Assembly: GCA_022495005.1 (NCBI GenBank)
Contig: JAGYXB010000797.1
Span: 186,001-250,000, forward strand
Reading direction: 5' to 3'
Length of the DNA: 64,000 nucleotides
DNA from: Rhyacophila brunnea
Lineage: Eukaryota > Arthropoda > Insecta > Trichoptera > Rhyacophilidae
Below the pieces are notes generated by a model. That model saw only the letters and a list, made by a program, of their open reading frames with translations, was not told the origin of the DNA and did not search any database. Shown here one piece after another: positions 11,651 through 22,278 of this stretch (position 1 is the first letter of the stretch; the number at the start of each line of letters is the position of its first letter). Both the position numbers and the translations under genes were made by a program.

Positions 11651-11828
11651 TAGATAGTTGACGTCATAAACATCAGTGGAGATTGATCATCACTCGCCTT
11701 TCAATATGAAGTAGGTAGATTCTTTAATTATTTTAGTTTTACTTATTTTACTTCTACGTAGAAGATCTTTAAATGTGTTCCAGTGTATAAAACCTTTCCA
11801 AATGGTGGCGAAACACCTATTCAGGTTC

Positions 11829-11872
11829 GGCGGAACACTGGTGTTCCGTGGAACATAGTTTGGGAAACCCTG
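11829..11872 (-). mobile_element. Solo hAT-type terminus
   Basis: Read inward on the minus strand from 11872 the sequence is CAGGGTTTCCCAAACTATGT, then TCCACGGAACACCAGTGTTCCGC. This has the CAGNG...CCCAAAC form of hAT superfamily ends, with the short GGAACAC-type palindromic block usual just inside. No matching opposite end was found nearby, so it is treated as a fragment. Confidence 0.55.
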
Positions 11873-12380
11873 GATTAGAGTATTGACAATTTAGTGTGTT
11901 AACTAAGAGATTTAAGGTTAATTATAATGGAGATATGATGCTGTAACATATTGCAATCTTAGCCGCTTGAAAATGAACGAGTTCAGCGATGGCGTGCTCA
12001 GAAAAATCGTGATAATACATCACTTTGGGTATTGATATATTCCATTTACGTGAGAGTGAGCTTAGAATTTAGAAAGACATTGTTTTAAATTAAAGATAGT
12101 GTGTACTTAGTTAACCCACTGTGGTTCCATGTTTTTTTTTTTTTTTTTAAATATTTATTTCTTATTAATACTTTCCTGTATTTTTATTCCATGTCGTACA
12201 CGCTTTAAATTTGTAATTTCATATTGATTATATGTAAAATAAATAAATTTCAATTTGAGTCCATGGGTTGAAATGGGATGTAGCGCCGTTTGAAAGAAGA
12301 ATAGGAAATTTGTTTCAAACGCTGGATATTAGAAAATTGGGATGCAATTACGTTGAAGATTTTGAGATAAACTAGATTAA

Positions 12381-12678
12381 GGCCCATTTCAGACGGGACA
12401 CCGGTGTCGCGGTCGATATAATATAGATGGCCTTTGTATTATGTTAATGAACGCCCATAGCTAATGAGTCAACGCATAATTTCGCGTTATAAATTAGAAC
12501 ATAAAACTGGCTGCGGTAATAAAAACAAGTGTATCAGCGGCTTGAGAATGTAGCAGCCGACGGAAAAGAGTATCGGACACGCGTTGACTCATTAGATATG
12601 GGGCGCGTTCATAAACATAATACAAAGGACTCCTTATTATATACGAGCGCGACACCGGTGTCCCGTCTGAAACGGGCC
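12381..12678. mobile_element. PIF/Harbinger-like MITE with ~100-bp TIRs and TAA duplication
   Basis: The left end, GGCCCATTTCAGACGGGACA then CCGGTGTCGCG, is mirrored at the right end (inverted: GGCCCGTTTCAGACGGGACA then CCGGTGTCGCGC). Similarity continues for about 100 bp, including TTTGTATTATGTT and AATGAGTCAACGC. Both ends are flanked by TAA (12378-12380 and 12679-12681). A 3-bp TWA duplication plus GGC/GGG-type ends is characteristic of PIF/Harbinger elements. The 298-bp length and absent ORF make it a MITE. The palindromic GACACCGGTGTC lies inside both ends. Confidence 0.8.
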
Positions 12679-13544
12679 TAAGTCTGTATGCGAGTGGAAA
12701 TCTACAGTATGACCAAATTATGTGAAACTGAGTTATTAGTAAGTATGTTAAAATTTTATTTTTAATATTCTATAACTACTCACAACGTCGTGAAAAACAA
12801 AGAAAAATATTAATACGTAGTATATGCCGGTAAACGAGTAAAAGTCTGTTTTGTACATTAAAAATAGCTTAAGACTACACAATTAACTGCTTAATAAATA
12901 AATGTAGGTACTTTAAATCTTCTCATTAACATTTTATACCAAATATTTAAAGCGCGAACAATCTTTTATTTGTCTTTCCTCTATTGTTTGCATATGCTCT
13001 AACTAAGTATATACAGAACTCTTGGACGTTAAGTTTAGATGAAAGAGAGTGAAATTTCGATCATTATTTTTAGGTAGGCACTGACATAATATGAATTTAA
13101 TTTTCAAAAACTGTACATGTTAGAAATATAATATTTCATGGCTCTGTTGATTGATGGTTTAGTTTTCAGAAGTTGTGTAATTAATAATTATGTACATTAA
13201 TCCTGATTCCACAATTCTACGAAAGTTATAAGATGAATGATATGTTTTTTTATAAATTATACTTCTTTATTTGTCACGTGATTGTCATGTCTTTTCTTCT
13301 AAATATATCCCGGGATACTAACACGATCAATTCTGGGATTTTGATATCAAGAAACCGGAGAGAATGTAAACCATAGTAAATACGCTGATAATCTAGTTAG
13401 TCGAAAATATATAAAGTATTAATTACGATAGATTTAATTTAACTATTAAGACTGAGCCACGATATAAGAATGTCTGGTTGGACCAATTATGGTCGCTTTT
13501 GTCACGTACCTCAAATTCCCAGATATTATCACAAGACCAGGCGA

Positions 13545-14035
13545 CCAGCAGTCAAGGGTCATGATCCGACCGTGATTACGATACATTCAGTTACCTCAAA
13601 ACAGCGGACGCGCCTAAGCTTGTTAAAGCTAAGCCGTTATTAACCACCATATGACTCATCTAAAATGCATCTGTTCGACTTTCATAGCGCCAAATCTGAT
13701 ATGGTTTGAGCACACGTCGCGTCTATCATCCATCCTAGATTTGTTATCATCGTTTATCCCAATGCACAAGTGAAACCGTGAGAGTGATATTCCGAACCGT
13801 ATTTTTCCCAGTGCGTAAGTGCGTAATCACCGAACCAGTTACAGTGCGCGCCAGCCCTCTCAGCATAAAAGGTCTTTGTCTGGCATTCTGTTTAAACCCC
13901 CCCTAGATCCGCAATCCATAAGCATCTTCAAATTACAGTCCACGGCAAAAAGCGTAACCAGTATCAATGAACAAGACGTAGGGACAACAATAGCCCTTGT
14001 TGACCTACAAACATTCGTTATCCATTACCGACACA
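13545..14035 (+). repeat. Interspersed repeat, copy of 40735-41140
   Basis: The two regions share, in the same orientation, GCATCTGTTCGAC / GTATCTGTTCGAC, TATGGTTTGAGCACACGTCG / ACGGTTTGAGTGAACGCCGC, CGTCTATCATCCATC, then GTGCGT(A/G)A.CACCGAAC, CCAGCCCTCTCAGCATAAA / CAAGCCCTCTCAACATAAA, TGTCTGGCAT(T/C)CTGT, CCCCCCTAGATC and AAATTACAGTCCAC. The open frames inside (13819-14040 and 40835-41128) are parallel but have no known domain. It may be an LTR or other non-coding element. Ends are not defined. Confidence 0.55.
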
Positions 14036-14141
14036 TATAAAATCAAAACTATAATCGACTAAACAATGACTATTCGGAGCTTAAGTACGTTGATTTTGAT
14101 ACGTGTGAATGTATGAATTTGTTATCATACCATAGTTGATA

Positions 14142-14186
14142 TGCCGCCAAATGCATTCCCTGCAATTAAAGGGTAATTTGGCGGGC
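14142..14186. other. Small hairpin
   Basis: TGCCGCCAAAT at 14142-14152 is inverted as ATTTGGCGGGCA at 14175-14186, an 11-bp stem with one mismatch around a 22-base loop. It has no known function. It may be a MITE relic. Confidence 0.35.
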
Positions 14187-14630
14187 AAAGTGCATGGGCG
14201 AAAAGCTATCAGTGGCTATTAAATTGCAAATTTTGCATACGTTTGCCCATTAGAAGGAAATTTAAATGTAAAATGTTCACTATATAATATTAAAACACCG
14301 TTTGATAATATAAATTACCCACTCCGAACTTTTTCTTTGCGCGATTTTATATTTTAGGTTTTAACAAAATGATAATATTATGACATTTCGTGGATTATTC
14401 TTCATCGTGGAAGAAAAACAATAAATGCCTTCAAAGAACTAACTGGGAATAGAAAATCAGAAAGATTAACTAAGAAAGTTTATGGATATGGTTGTTGATA
14501 ATAGACGTTTGTTCGATACCATACATTTTCTTGCCAGAACTACTATTTTTTAAACATACATAACTTTGAAAAACACTTCTGAGAAAATATATTATAATCA
14601 ATTGAAAAAATCTTTTTGAAAAAGCAAGAC

Positions 14631-14706
14631 ACCCAGCAGGAATCGAACCTACATTTATTTGGTTTACTCCCCGTCCACGCATTATCCTCTTATACTACGG
14701 GGTGAC
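14631..14706 (-). other. tRNA-like module
   Basis: On the minus strand the T arm is perfect (GTAGG-TTCGATT-CCTGC, a consensus B box). The acceptor ends can pair at five of seven positions (CACCC with GGGTG). A D-arm-like GTAGTATAAGAGGATAATG is present. The anticodon arm is too long and does not fold cleanly. It is a tRNA pseudogene or tRNA-derived SINE head rather than a working tRNA. Confidence 0.45.
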
Positions 14707-16085
14707 ATACTAATTACGAAAAATTTTAACTATTAGCCTTTTAATACCTGCTCATCAACGCTCTTCCAAATCAAGCTACTATTGGCAATCGGTTTTTGTT
14801 TATTAAATCAAAGTAGGTACCTACTACTTCAATTACTAACCGACATCACGTACACGTCACGTACACATGGTACATTCTTAAATCTTGTGAATTATTCATT
14901 GAATAAAAGAAATAGTTTACTATATTTTAATTTAGACTTTATAGCCAGCTTGCAAAATACGCATCTGGCATTTTTTTGGTCTTAAAATTATCTATTTTTG
15001 ACACAGCAAACAGCTTAAAATTAATCAAAAAAAATATTTCACCAATTGGCTTTAAAATCAACATGCTGACCTCTGTGCAATATAATATCTTACCAATAAA
15101 TTAAATGCCACATACATGTTTTTAAATGAAGACCAAATATCGTACATGATTATTTTTCGGTTGTGACTTATTCTCTTTCAATATATTATTTTGTTCTCGC
15201 AAAACAATGTAATTTAGTTGAAAGTTTTTAAACATTTTTTTAATTATAAAAAAATCTTGCATTTTTCTTACAATGAGCATAGAATTTTCCTACCTTTTCT
15301 GGCATATTTTTGTCAATAGAAGATAACAACACTGCCATGCCATTTCTATTTGTTTTGTCGAAGGATGAGGATGTGAGGTTTTTATAACAGTCAATGTTTC
15401 GTCGTAGAGAAAAATTTAGATTGATTAGTTAACTTTTATTCACTGGTAGTTTCACTTTTTATTATCACGTGTATGGAAAGATTTAATTTATAATTTGGAA
15501 TAACACGCGATACACTACATGTTGTTATATGCGTAAATATAATTTAGAAAATATTGATTTAAAGCATGCAATCATTTGGAAACATAATTTGGGAAGACGT
15601 ATGTATACGATGGCTCGGACTAACGAGAGAATACATCATCGAGCTATTGAAACTTAATGAATTGATATAGACCTCAGACTAAGCTAAAACTGGAACCGTC
15701 TGATTTCGAAGACGAGTATAATTTTGTTTGTACAAAGTTTTCCGTTCATTAAATTTGAGAATCTGAAAAAAGTGTTATGAATGACAACTGATTTTAAATC
15801 ATTACATTATAATATACATATTTATTTATTTATTTACATTTATGTATATTGGGTATACATATGTATTAATTGGGGAAAATAAAATAGAAACAAGTTTTCA
15901 AAAAACCATATTTATAAGAACGATGAAAGTTTCTAAGCTAAGAGAAATATTCGTTCATAGAATTGTTATAAAAATATGTTAAATTAAGAGTAAAACATAT
16001 TTTTATTGTTAGATAATAAGTCTAAACTATAATATTTCTGCTATAGTCATTGGTGAGGAGCTTTCTTTCGTTAATTAAATTCGAC
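14707..16085. other. Non-coding, AT-rich stretch
   Basis: No element ends, tRNA signals or coding motifs are recognised. A (TTTA)n-like patch lies near 15818-15835. It is probably intronic or flanking sequence relative to the channel exon at 16957. Confidence 0.4.
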
Positions 16086-16195
16086 TAAGACATTGTCCAG
16101 ATGGCGCCTTTTGACTCGCGCGCATTCCAGGTACACGTAACTTCATTGAGCCGCCCACATGCACGGGTGCCGTGACGTCAGTCACGTGACAAGCG
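16086..16195 (+). mobile_element. GC-rich MITE fragment carrying CRE and E-box motifs
   Basis: TAAGACATTGTCCAGATGGC begins a block continuing TTTTGACTCGCGCGCATTCC, AGGTACACGTAAC and CATTGAGCCG. It is shared with 42690-42815 (inverted) and 59979-60152. This copy contains TGACGTCA (CRE-type) and, nine bases later, CACGTG (E-box type). The matching right terminus seen in the other copies is missing here. It lies about 0.8 kb from the channel exon. Confidence 0.6.
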
Positions 16196-16956
16196 CAAGC
16201 GATCACCGGACTCTCGAGTCGAGGTACTATAGGCGACAATAATTGCCGAATTATTCTTACGTCTCATGTTGAATACTATCTAGGATTATAGTAATCTCAC
16301 GCTTATGAAATTTGCTATATGGACACAGCAAAATATTTGGTACTTACACGTAAAGCATGGTGAGACACGTCGTGAAATATAATATATTTATGAATTTATC
16401 AAAAATGAAAACCGACCACGTTGTATCGAGTAATGAACGTATCAGATCTATAGTACCACAAATAAAAAGAATTTTGGAAGAAAGGGTGTCAAATCACTTC
16501 GGGGTCACCAATTTGGATATAAGACTTAGGTATCCTACTTTGCACAGGTTTATTTTAACATCCCTCTATTCTGCCTATTTCTTATATTATTTAGATTTTA
16601 ATATAAATATTTGAAATTGAATGTGATGAATAATTGAAGAATACACGATCCAGGCAATATAACGAAAATTGTGATGTTTTCTTGAATAGGCCGATATCAA
16701 ACGGTGCGTGCTTTGTTTCGTTTTTACAGCGGCATAAAAATTAAATCTTCCCGACTCGCCACAATGGTATATTTTAAAATTTATTTTCACATGCACCGAC
16801 GTTTATGAAATCAGGTAAAGCTTTCGGAAATGATCAGGGACTGCTTTGTGTTCAGAGGAGGCTTGAACTGATTTTAAATGCCATCTAGTCTTCGATAAGG
16901 TACCCGAGTGGCACAGTATTATTTTGATGGAGTTTGAAGAATATGGAAATACTCAC

Positions 16957-17155
16957 TCTTTCCATATCCGATGCGTGATATTAGGAGCAGTTTCGTTGTC
17001 GAAGGATATGTTAATGACGCACTTATTCCTCAGTTCACCCATGTAGACTTGCAAGGCAAACAGGGCGAATACCATAAGGCAGAAGATGGTGAGTGTCATG
17101 ACCTCGGCGAGCTGCTTGAAGGAGTGGAGTAGCGCGTTGATGATGGTCTTCAAGC
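16957..17155 (-). CDS. NaCP60E: Exon of DSC1/NaCP60E-type voltage-gated cation channel, domain I S4-S5 linker and S5
   Basis: This 199-bp exon is on the minus strand. It is preceded by a pyrimidine-rich tract ending CGCAG (acceptor AG at 17157-17156) and followed by the donor GTGAGT (from 16956). It enters with two bases of a split codon (GC), reads [19 protein letters not shown], then [20 protein letters not shown] and GELRNKCV, and ends with two bases (GA) of the next codon. The first part is the amphipathic S4-S5 linker (GLKTI). Next is the hydrophobic S5 helix ([19 protein letters not shown]), then the start of the extracellular S5-pore loop, with NIS and NIT sequons that may be glycosylated. 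Within the sodium-channel family, [20 protein letters not shown] fits the insect DSC1/BSC1 group better than Para, which from memory reads ESVKNLRDVIILTMF there. DSC1-type channels conduct cations, with calcium preference, at the neuronal plasma membrane. No other exon of the gene was found in the window. Confidence 0.85.
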
Positions 17156-18000
17156 CTGCGGACAAAGAAACGTCAATATTAATAAAGCAATAAAATTTGT
17201 TTTTCTTTCAATTATAAGATCTCAATAAATAGTTAATAATTATTGAACATAAACAAAAAAAAAAACACTTGCTGCCAAAGATCGCGAGTTTAATTTTGCG
17301 GGTGGTCATTACAAGTAATTTTTTCAACATATTATTATGTTTCGATACCCCATTTAAATAAGGAAACAACTCAAAATTTCAAGACTTTAAGTTAATAATG
17401 CCATTTGATGTAGCAAAGTGTTCTCTTTATAATTCAGAAAAATAAAGGGTCAACAATTTTTGCAGTGTGTCGAAAAAATAACCCTTTCTGAGATTAATCA
17501 TTAATTCCGTTAAAAAAAAATTCAAACGCCATTACCTTGGAAAAAGGTTTTTGCGTTGTTTCCTTATTGAAATATGATATCGGTTTAATCCAGTGCAAAC
17601 GACTGACAGCTATTTCTCGTAAAAACAATGATATCTACCTACATAATATAACCTGTATTCTGTAGAAACTCATATTTTACATTTTGGAGCAAACATGGTA
17701 AGTGATTTACCGAGGAATGGTTGTCAACTATTTGTCCAATTTATAGTATTTTTGAACTTTATCAAACGCATAATGAAAAAAAAACAATACCCACGATGTT
17801 TGAGCGGTGACGTGGCGACTTATAATGCATATTGAAGGTCCTAGTTGCAAATATCCAGCTGGTAAAATGATATGTGAATTTTCCGGACAAAAATATATTG
17901 AGAAAGTGGCTAATATCCATTTCCCGTAAATAAAAAAAAAGTCTATTGATACAACCTTTACCGAGTGGGTATTCATTTATGATACTCTTAGAAACGAACA
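17156..18000. other. Probable intron, no other feature
   Basis: This sequence lies upstream of the channel exon acceptor on the minus strand. It is AT-rich. The two overlapping minus frames around 17728-18001 have no domain signature. No upstream exon (S1-S4) was recognised. Confidence 0.5.
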
Positions 18001-18155
18001 TGGTGATACGTGTATTTTTCCCCAGCGATGAAATCGAATCCGCGACTCAAGAGTTTATATGGCCACTCTACCAACTTGGCTACGGGCCTACTCATGTTTA
18101 AAAATAACGCACGCGGTAAAGTAGAGTCGCAGGTTCGTATCCTGCGTCTGGTTAA
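18001..18155 (-). mobile_element. tRNA-derived SINE-like block
   Basis: On the minus strand an A-box-like GTAGCCAAGTTGGTAGAG is followed by a B-box-like GGATTCGATTTC, spaced as in tRNA heads (about 18035-18090). On the plus strand at 18126-18150 there is a clean T arm, GCAGG-TTCGTAT-CCTGC. Neither forms a full cloverleaf. The block is interpreted as one or two tRNA-derived SINE pieces. Confidence 0.5.
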
Positions 18156-18391
18156 TTCATAAGACGTCATTTTCATCCAGAGTATGGACCTCATAAAAGT
18201 CGAAAAGATTCGACCATAAGCGATTATTTAACGTATATCTTGAGTCGCAAAAATAATTTAAAGTTTTTTTCTGAATATCTAAGACAAAAATAAAAATATA
18301 TGATAATTCTCGTGTAGGAAAGATTGGGTTAAATTATTTTGCTAGACTCTGAAGAGATGATTTCCTATAAATTTCCGATCTAAAAAAATAC

Positions 18392-18463
18392 GGGCTCGTC
18401 CGGGATTTGAACCCGGGACCTCTCGCACCCAAAGCGAGAATCATACCCCTAGACCAACGAGCC
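18392..18463 (-). tRNA. tRNA-Pro (TGG)
   Basis: 72 nt on the minus strand, with a 7-bp acceptor stem (GGCTCGT / ACGAGCC) and discriminator C. The A box is in GGTCTAGGGGTA, the anticodon arm is CTCGC-TTTGGGT-GCGAG with anticodon TGG, and the T arm is CCGGG-TTCAAAT-CCCGG with a B box. A run of seven T (minus strand, about 18382-18388) follows at once as a Pol III terminator. Body identical to the other three copies in this window; the flanks of this copy are largely unrelated to theirs. Expected to be functional. Confidence 0.97.
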
Positions 18464-18877
18464 GATTGAAATTTGTTTAACATAGTTTAGATTTATACGA
18501 ACGTAATGTATGCGAACGATGTGTTGGGAAATCGACTCATCAAATACTTTCACTTAGCATCAGCACGAATTGCAGTAAAATATGTACAACGTTATGTCGA
18601 AATAATAGCACGGTTGATTCATAAATAATTGTAGTAAATATATAGTGTTATATTATAATATGTAATATAGGTAATTATAATAATATATAGATACCTATTC
18701 AAATGCGCCCTCACACCCTAGAGCGTAAAGTTTGACCAATCGTATGGGTGCAAAATATGGATATTATATTGAAGTGCCTAAGGTCTATAAAGTTAATACT
18801 AAGACAATGCTGTGTAGAGAGATCCATGTAGGGCATGACGTGTAGGGATTAAAACATAATTAAACCAGTAAAGAGAC

Positions 18878-19170
18878 CAGCGCATCTATTCTATACACAA
18901 TACTGCTATCAGCAGCTATCGAGGGTAGCTTATCATATGTTTGTATTGAGGTATTATAATTGTTATAATAAGTTAGCCGTCTAAACATTCAAAACTGACT
19001 ATCTTACTCTAAAATTTAGCACAGCCAAGAGAGGTGCTGTTAAAATATAGCACTTATTATAACAATAACAACTAACTTATTGTAAACATTATAATACTAC
19101 AATACAAAAATATGAAAAACTATCCTCGATAGCGGCCGATAGCACTTTTGTCTATAGAATAGATGCGCAG
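18878..19170. mobile_element. Foldback-type MITE (GCGCATCTATTCTATA family)
   Basis: The left end, CAGCGCATCTATTCTATACA, and the right end (inverted), CTGCGCATCTATTCTATAGA, begin inverted repeats of about 110 bp. These run through GCTATCGAGG.TAG, TTTGTATTG.(A/G)GTATTATAAT and ACAATAAGTTAG. The centre includes GAGAGGTGCTGTTAA. Related copies are at 31391-32237 and 39104-39372, with halves at 21876-21985 and 53466-53625. Non-coding. Confidence 0.75.
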
Positions 19171-19419
19171 GTAACAAAAGTGATGAACATTGTATTATTT
19201 TATTTGCATCATGAAATTGAGATGGGCGGGCAGTAACGACATGTCTCATATCATCGAGTGGATGAATGGAACGATTTGGTATTGCAGACTACACGCTAGG
19301 AAAACTGAGTGATGAGACATTTTAACTAGCAAGTAGATAATTAAGTTTAATATAAAGTGCAAAAAGTTAATTAAAGAATCAATGGTGTACTTTAACATTC
19401 CGTTATTGCATTGAACTGC

Positions 19420-19670
19420 AGCAACATTGTGCAATACTATTTACAATCTGATTACTATTACGTTATTTCTGCAATATATCTCAAATATTGCACAAACTTT
19501 AAATATTCCAACCAAACCATTGCGCAAAGTTATCGGTAACTTTTGTCAACATTGCGAAAGCTTTTTTTATTATATTGGGTCAATAAAACGTTCGTTGAAA
19601 TGCATTGCGTAATTTGCGGAATATTGTTTCTTTTATAACAATGATTATTGCGCAACATTGAAATGTAAAA
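19420..19670. repeat. Recurring CAACATTG(C/T)GCAA motifs
   Basis: AACATTG followed by TGCAA or CGCAA recurs at about 19425, 19550 and 19652, with further TTGCGCAA(A/C) at 19520 and 19650 and ATTGCACAA at 19488. The density exceeds chance by eye, but no unit length or termini could be set. It could be subterminal repeats of an unidentified element. Confidence 0.3.
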
Positions 19671-20005
19671 GTACATAACGAGTCTTCACAACAGCCGTAA
19701 TGTCTCGTTTTATTATAATATGTAGGTTTGTTTTTAATGTGTCATGGAAAGCTGTATGATGGGGGTATGTCCATAAAAAACCATTTTATAAGGAAGCCGA
19801 CAAGAGTGCTCGATGTGACAGAGGTCGCCAAGCTAATGAAATAGCGATGGACCGAACATGTCTCTCGGTGACTGGAAAATTGTTGGATAATAATTATGTT
19901 GCCAGCAGTGGTATTCAAGGGGCATTGCACGACCACAAGGGCGCCCTAAAACCCGCTGGATCACCAAGTTCAGCAGATGTACGTGGCAGTAAATTAAGTA
20001 ACAAT

Positions 20006-20268
20006 ATATCGTCACTGTTCTGGCAGAAGACATTAATTCGAAAAAATGACATATTGAGTTAGTTATACCAAAATGTTCCTTATTTCAAACTTTACCGTCT
20101 GGAAACCTTCTTAATAAATAAACAGTCTTTATTTTAAAGCCATCCTTTTTACGACCACTTAATAAACTCACATGATAAACCATTTCAAATATTTTAACAA
20201 CTTCAAAGTCAAATTACTCAAAACTAGTATTCTCCAGTTAGTGTGTTCTGCCAGAACAGAGACGATAT
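20006..20268. mobile_element. MITE with ATATCGTC(A/T)CTGTTCTGGCAG ends, copy 1
   Basis: The left end reads ATATCGTCACTGTTCTGGCA, then GAAGACATTAA. The right end, inverted, reads ATATCGTCTCTGTTCTGGCA, then GAACACACTAA. The termini contain the near-palindrome GTTCTGGCAGAAC. A second full copy in opposite orientation lies at 50852-51127 with collinear interior (TTGAGTTAGTTATACCAAAA, ACTTTACC.TCTGGAAACC, CCTTTTTACGA). The target looks TA-rich. No coding sequence. Confidence 0.8.
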
Positions 20269-20940
20269 ATTTAACTAGATATGGCCCACGAATTAATAAA
20301 ATAAAATCTTTTCCCCCAAAATAAATAGAGATATACAACAGTTGGATATAGGCGCATACTTTATGAAAGAAATAAAAACGAAATTAATAATTTAAATAAT
20401 CGACTTAATCACGGGTAGTCAACCTTTTTATATCTACCGCCCACTTTTGTATCTCTGTTAGTAGTAAAATTTTTAACCACCCACCGGTTCCACAGTAATG
20501 GTGATTTTTAAAGTAGGGACGTAACTTTACTTTATAAAATTTATAAAGCAGAGTTGCAGCAAGTTAAAGCATATAATATTATAAAATAACTTACTCTAGT
20601 TAAATCTATTTTTTTATTTATACTTTGCATATATAGAAGCATGAAGTTACATTTAATGAATTAAATTATTAATGATATGCCTGAGGCTGATGCTGCGAAA
20701 CTAAATAATGGATATCCAGCTCAGTTTTTGTGAGGAACTCAGGAAAACATGATGAAAATGTTTTTAAAACCCCTACCCATAGACTATAGATACATCCCCA
20801 GCCCCTACCGCACATCATGAAAGCTGGAATGCCCACCAGTGGGCTGTAGGGACCAGGTTGAGTACCCCTGGACTAAATAGTGGATGCATGTAATTTTTAA
20901 ATATTAATTCCCGTGTATACAGTTGTTGTATGTTGTATAC
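20269..20940 (+). repeat. Interspersed repeat interrupted by a hAT element
   Basis: The sequence on both sides of the hAT element at 20410-20870 matches one continuous stretch at 29791-29985. Shared landmarks are ATATTTAAC(T/A)AGATATGG, AACAGTTGGATATAGGCGC, AATAATCGACTTAAT and ATAGTGGATGCAT. The paralogue therefore serves as the empty-site form. The repeat family itself is unidentified. Confidence 0.7.
20410..20870. mobile_element. Non-autonomous hAT element with 8-bp target duplication
   Basis: The ends are CACGGGTAGTCAACCTTTTT (left) and, inverted, CAGGGGTACTCAACCTGGTC (right), a standard hAT terminus with two early mismatches. They are flanked by GACTTAAT (20402-20409) and GACTAAAT (20871-20878), an 8-bp duplication with one mismatch, as hAT elements make. 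Inside are CCGCCCACTTTTGTATCTC near the left end and GCCCACCAGTGGGCTG near the right. 461 bp, no transposase. The empty site is seen in the paralogous repeat at 29950-29957. Confidence 0.85.
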
Positions 20941-20984
20941 AGTTCAGCATGTTGATGATACATTAACTATATTATATTATATTT

Positions 20985-21055
20985 TATGTGTGGCCTACGA
21001 CAATTCTTTTTCACTCAATGTGGCCCAGGGAACACAAAAGGTTGGACACCTATGA
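20985..21055 (-). mobile_element. Solo hAT terminus resembling vertebrate Charlie-type ends
   Basis: Read inward on the minus strand: CATAGGTGTCCAACCTTTTG, then TGTTCCCTGGGCCACATTGA, then GAATTGTCGTAGGCCACACA and TAAAA. From memory this closely follows the termini of a hAT-Charlie family known in mammals (MER30-like: GGTGTCCAA.CTTTTGGCTTC then CCTGGGCCACATTG). The other end was not found, so it is a fragment. Confidence 0.6.
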
Positions 21056-21875
21056 ATTGTAGATTATCGTATTATTAAAAATAGATTCCAAAATATACTT
21101 AACGGTAAAAGTCAATTGTGAAATATTTTATGAAAAACGTAAAGGAAAGACACTGAAAATTCTTTCGAGCGATAACAAGGATGGAAAAGAATAGGGGAAA
21201 AAACATCATGGAAATGATATGCCCCAAATTTGCAAAACAATGGACGGTGGGCGGGGAGAGGCAGGGCCTAACGAAGGAAAAGAAACTCAAGTGGTTTTGG
21301 AGGCACGAGACAAATAGCTTTTGTGACGAGATCCTTGCGAGGATATACATTATACCTTACGCTTAAGGCTTGTTGAAAAGAGTATAGCGCTGTTTACACG
21401 ATGAGATTCATTGATGAAAATGCTATCGATATCAATGGAGCCAAGATATTAAATGAAACTAAAACTACAAAAAAGTTCATTAGAACTAAAGATTAGATTA
21501 CCTGCGCCGTTAACTAATTCAGTTATCTAATAACAAAACTAAATCATGATGTTGTATTGATTTGTAATTTGTAGTAATAGTTTTGAACGGAGAATTTCTA
21601 AGAATTTTATTTAAAAATTGTCCATAATTATGTTCAATAAATAATTGTGCCTTTAAATTTTGTTAATATACCTATCTGTATTTATATTGTATTGATGTAT
21701 CTGTCTGTAACGCAGGGCAACACATCACATATAGGGCATGCGCAGCAAAGAGTGTGTCTTTATTGCGCGATCGCACACATAGAATACACACTTTACACAT
21801 CTCTCATGCGCGCTGCACTTAATCGCTTAGTATAGCATTTCGTATAGCATTTCGGTCACACGCGTCTAACCTATT

Positions 21876-21985
21876 CACTGGATCCATTCTATAGGGCGGT
21901 GGCTATCGGCGATAGTTTATCACATTTATGTATTGAGGTGGTTAATTGTTACAATAAGTTAACCGTCTAAACTGTCAAAAAAATC
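21876..21985 (+). mobile_element. Half copy of the foldback MITE family
   Basis: ATTCTATAGGGCGGTGGCTA, then GTTTATCACATTTATGTATTG and ACAATAAGTTAACCGTCTAA match one arm of the family at 18878-19170 and 39104-39372. The opposite arm is missing. Confidence 0.6.
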
Positions 21986-22206
21986 AAGTCATATCTTAGG
22001 TATAAATACGCACTTAGATTGAGAGGATAGAGCGAATTGTTACCAGTTATACCACGAATAATGGTTTGGAGTATATTAGTTTGGAGCTATTAGATTAGAT
22101 TATGGAATTTGGTTTATATTCAGAAATGTAGGCAAAGATAATATATTTGTTAATTTTCTTTCAATTTTCCAGTTTGTTGAAATGTTGAGTTTTTATGTAA
22201 AAAAGT

Positions 22207-22278
22207 GGGCTCGTCCGGGATTTGAACCCGGGACCTCTCGCACCCAAAGCGAGAATCATACCCCTAGACCAACGAGCC
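22207..22278 (-). tRNA. tRNA-Pro (TGG)
   Basis: 72 nt, same sequence as the copy at 18392. A six-T Pol III terminator (about 22199-22204) follows on the minus strand. Upstream flank on the minus strand (22279-22399) is shared with the copy at 63812, and the downstream flank (22150-22206) with the copy at 24462, indicating local duplication. The forward open frame 22182-22397 across this locus is an artefact. Confidence 0.97.

Noticed and set aside
14631..14706. Functional tRNA gene
   Set aside because: The T arm is good, but the acceptor stem has two mismatches and the anticodon arm is too long to fold.
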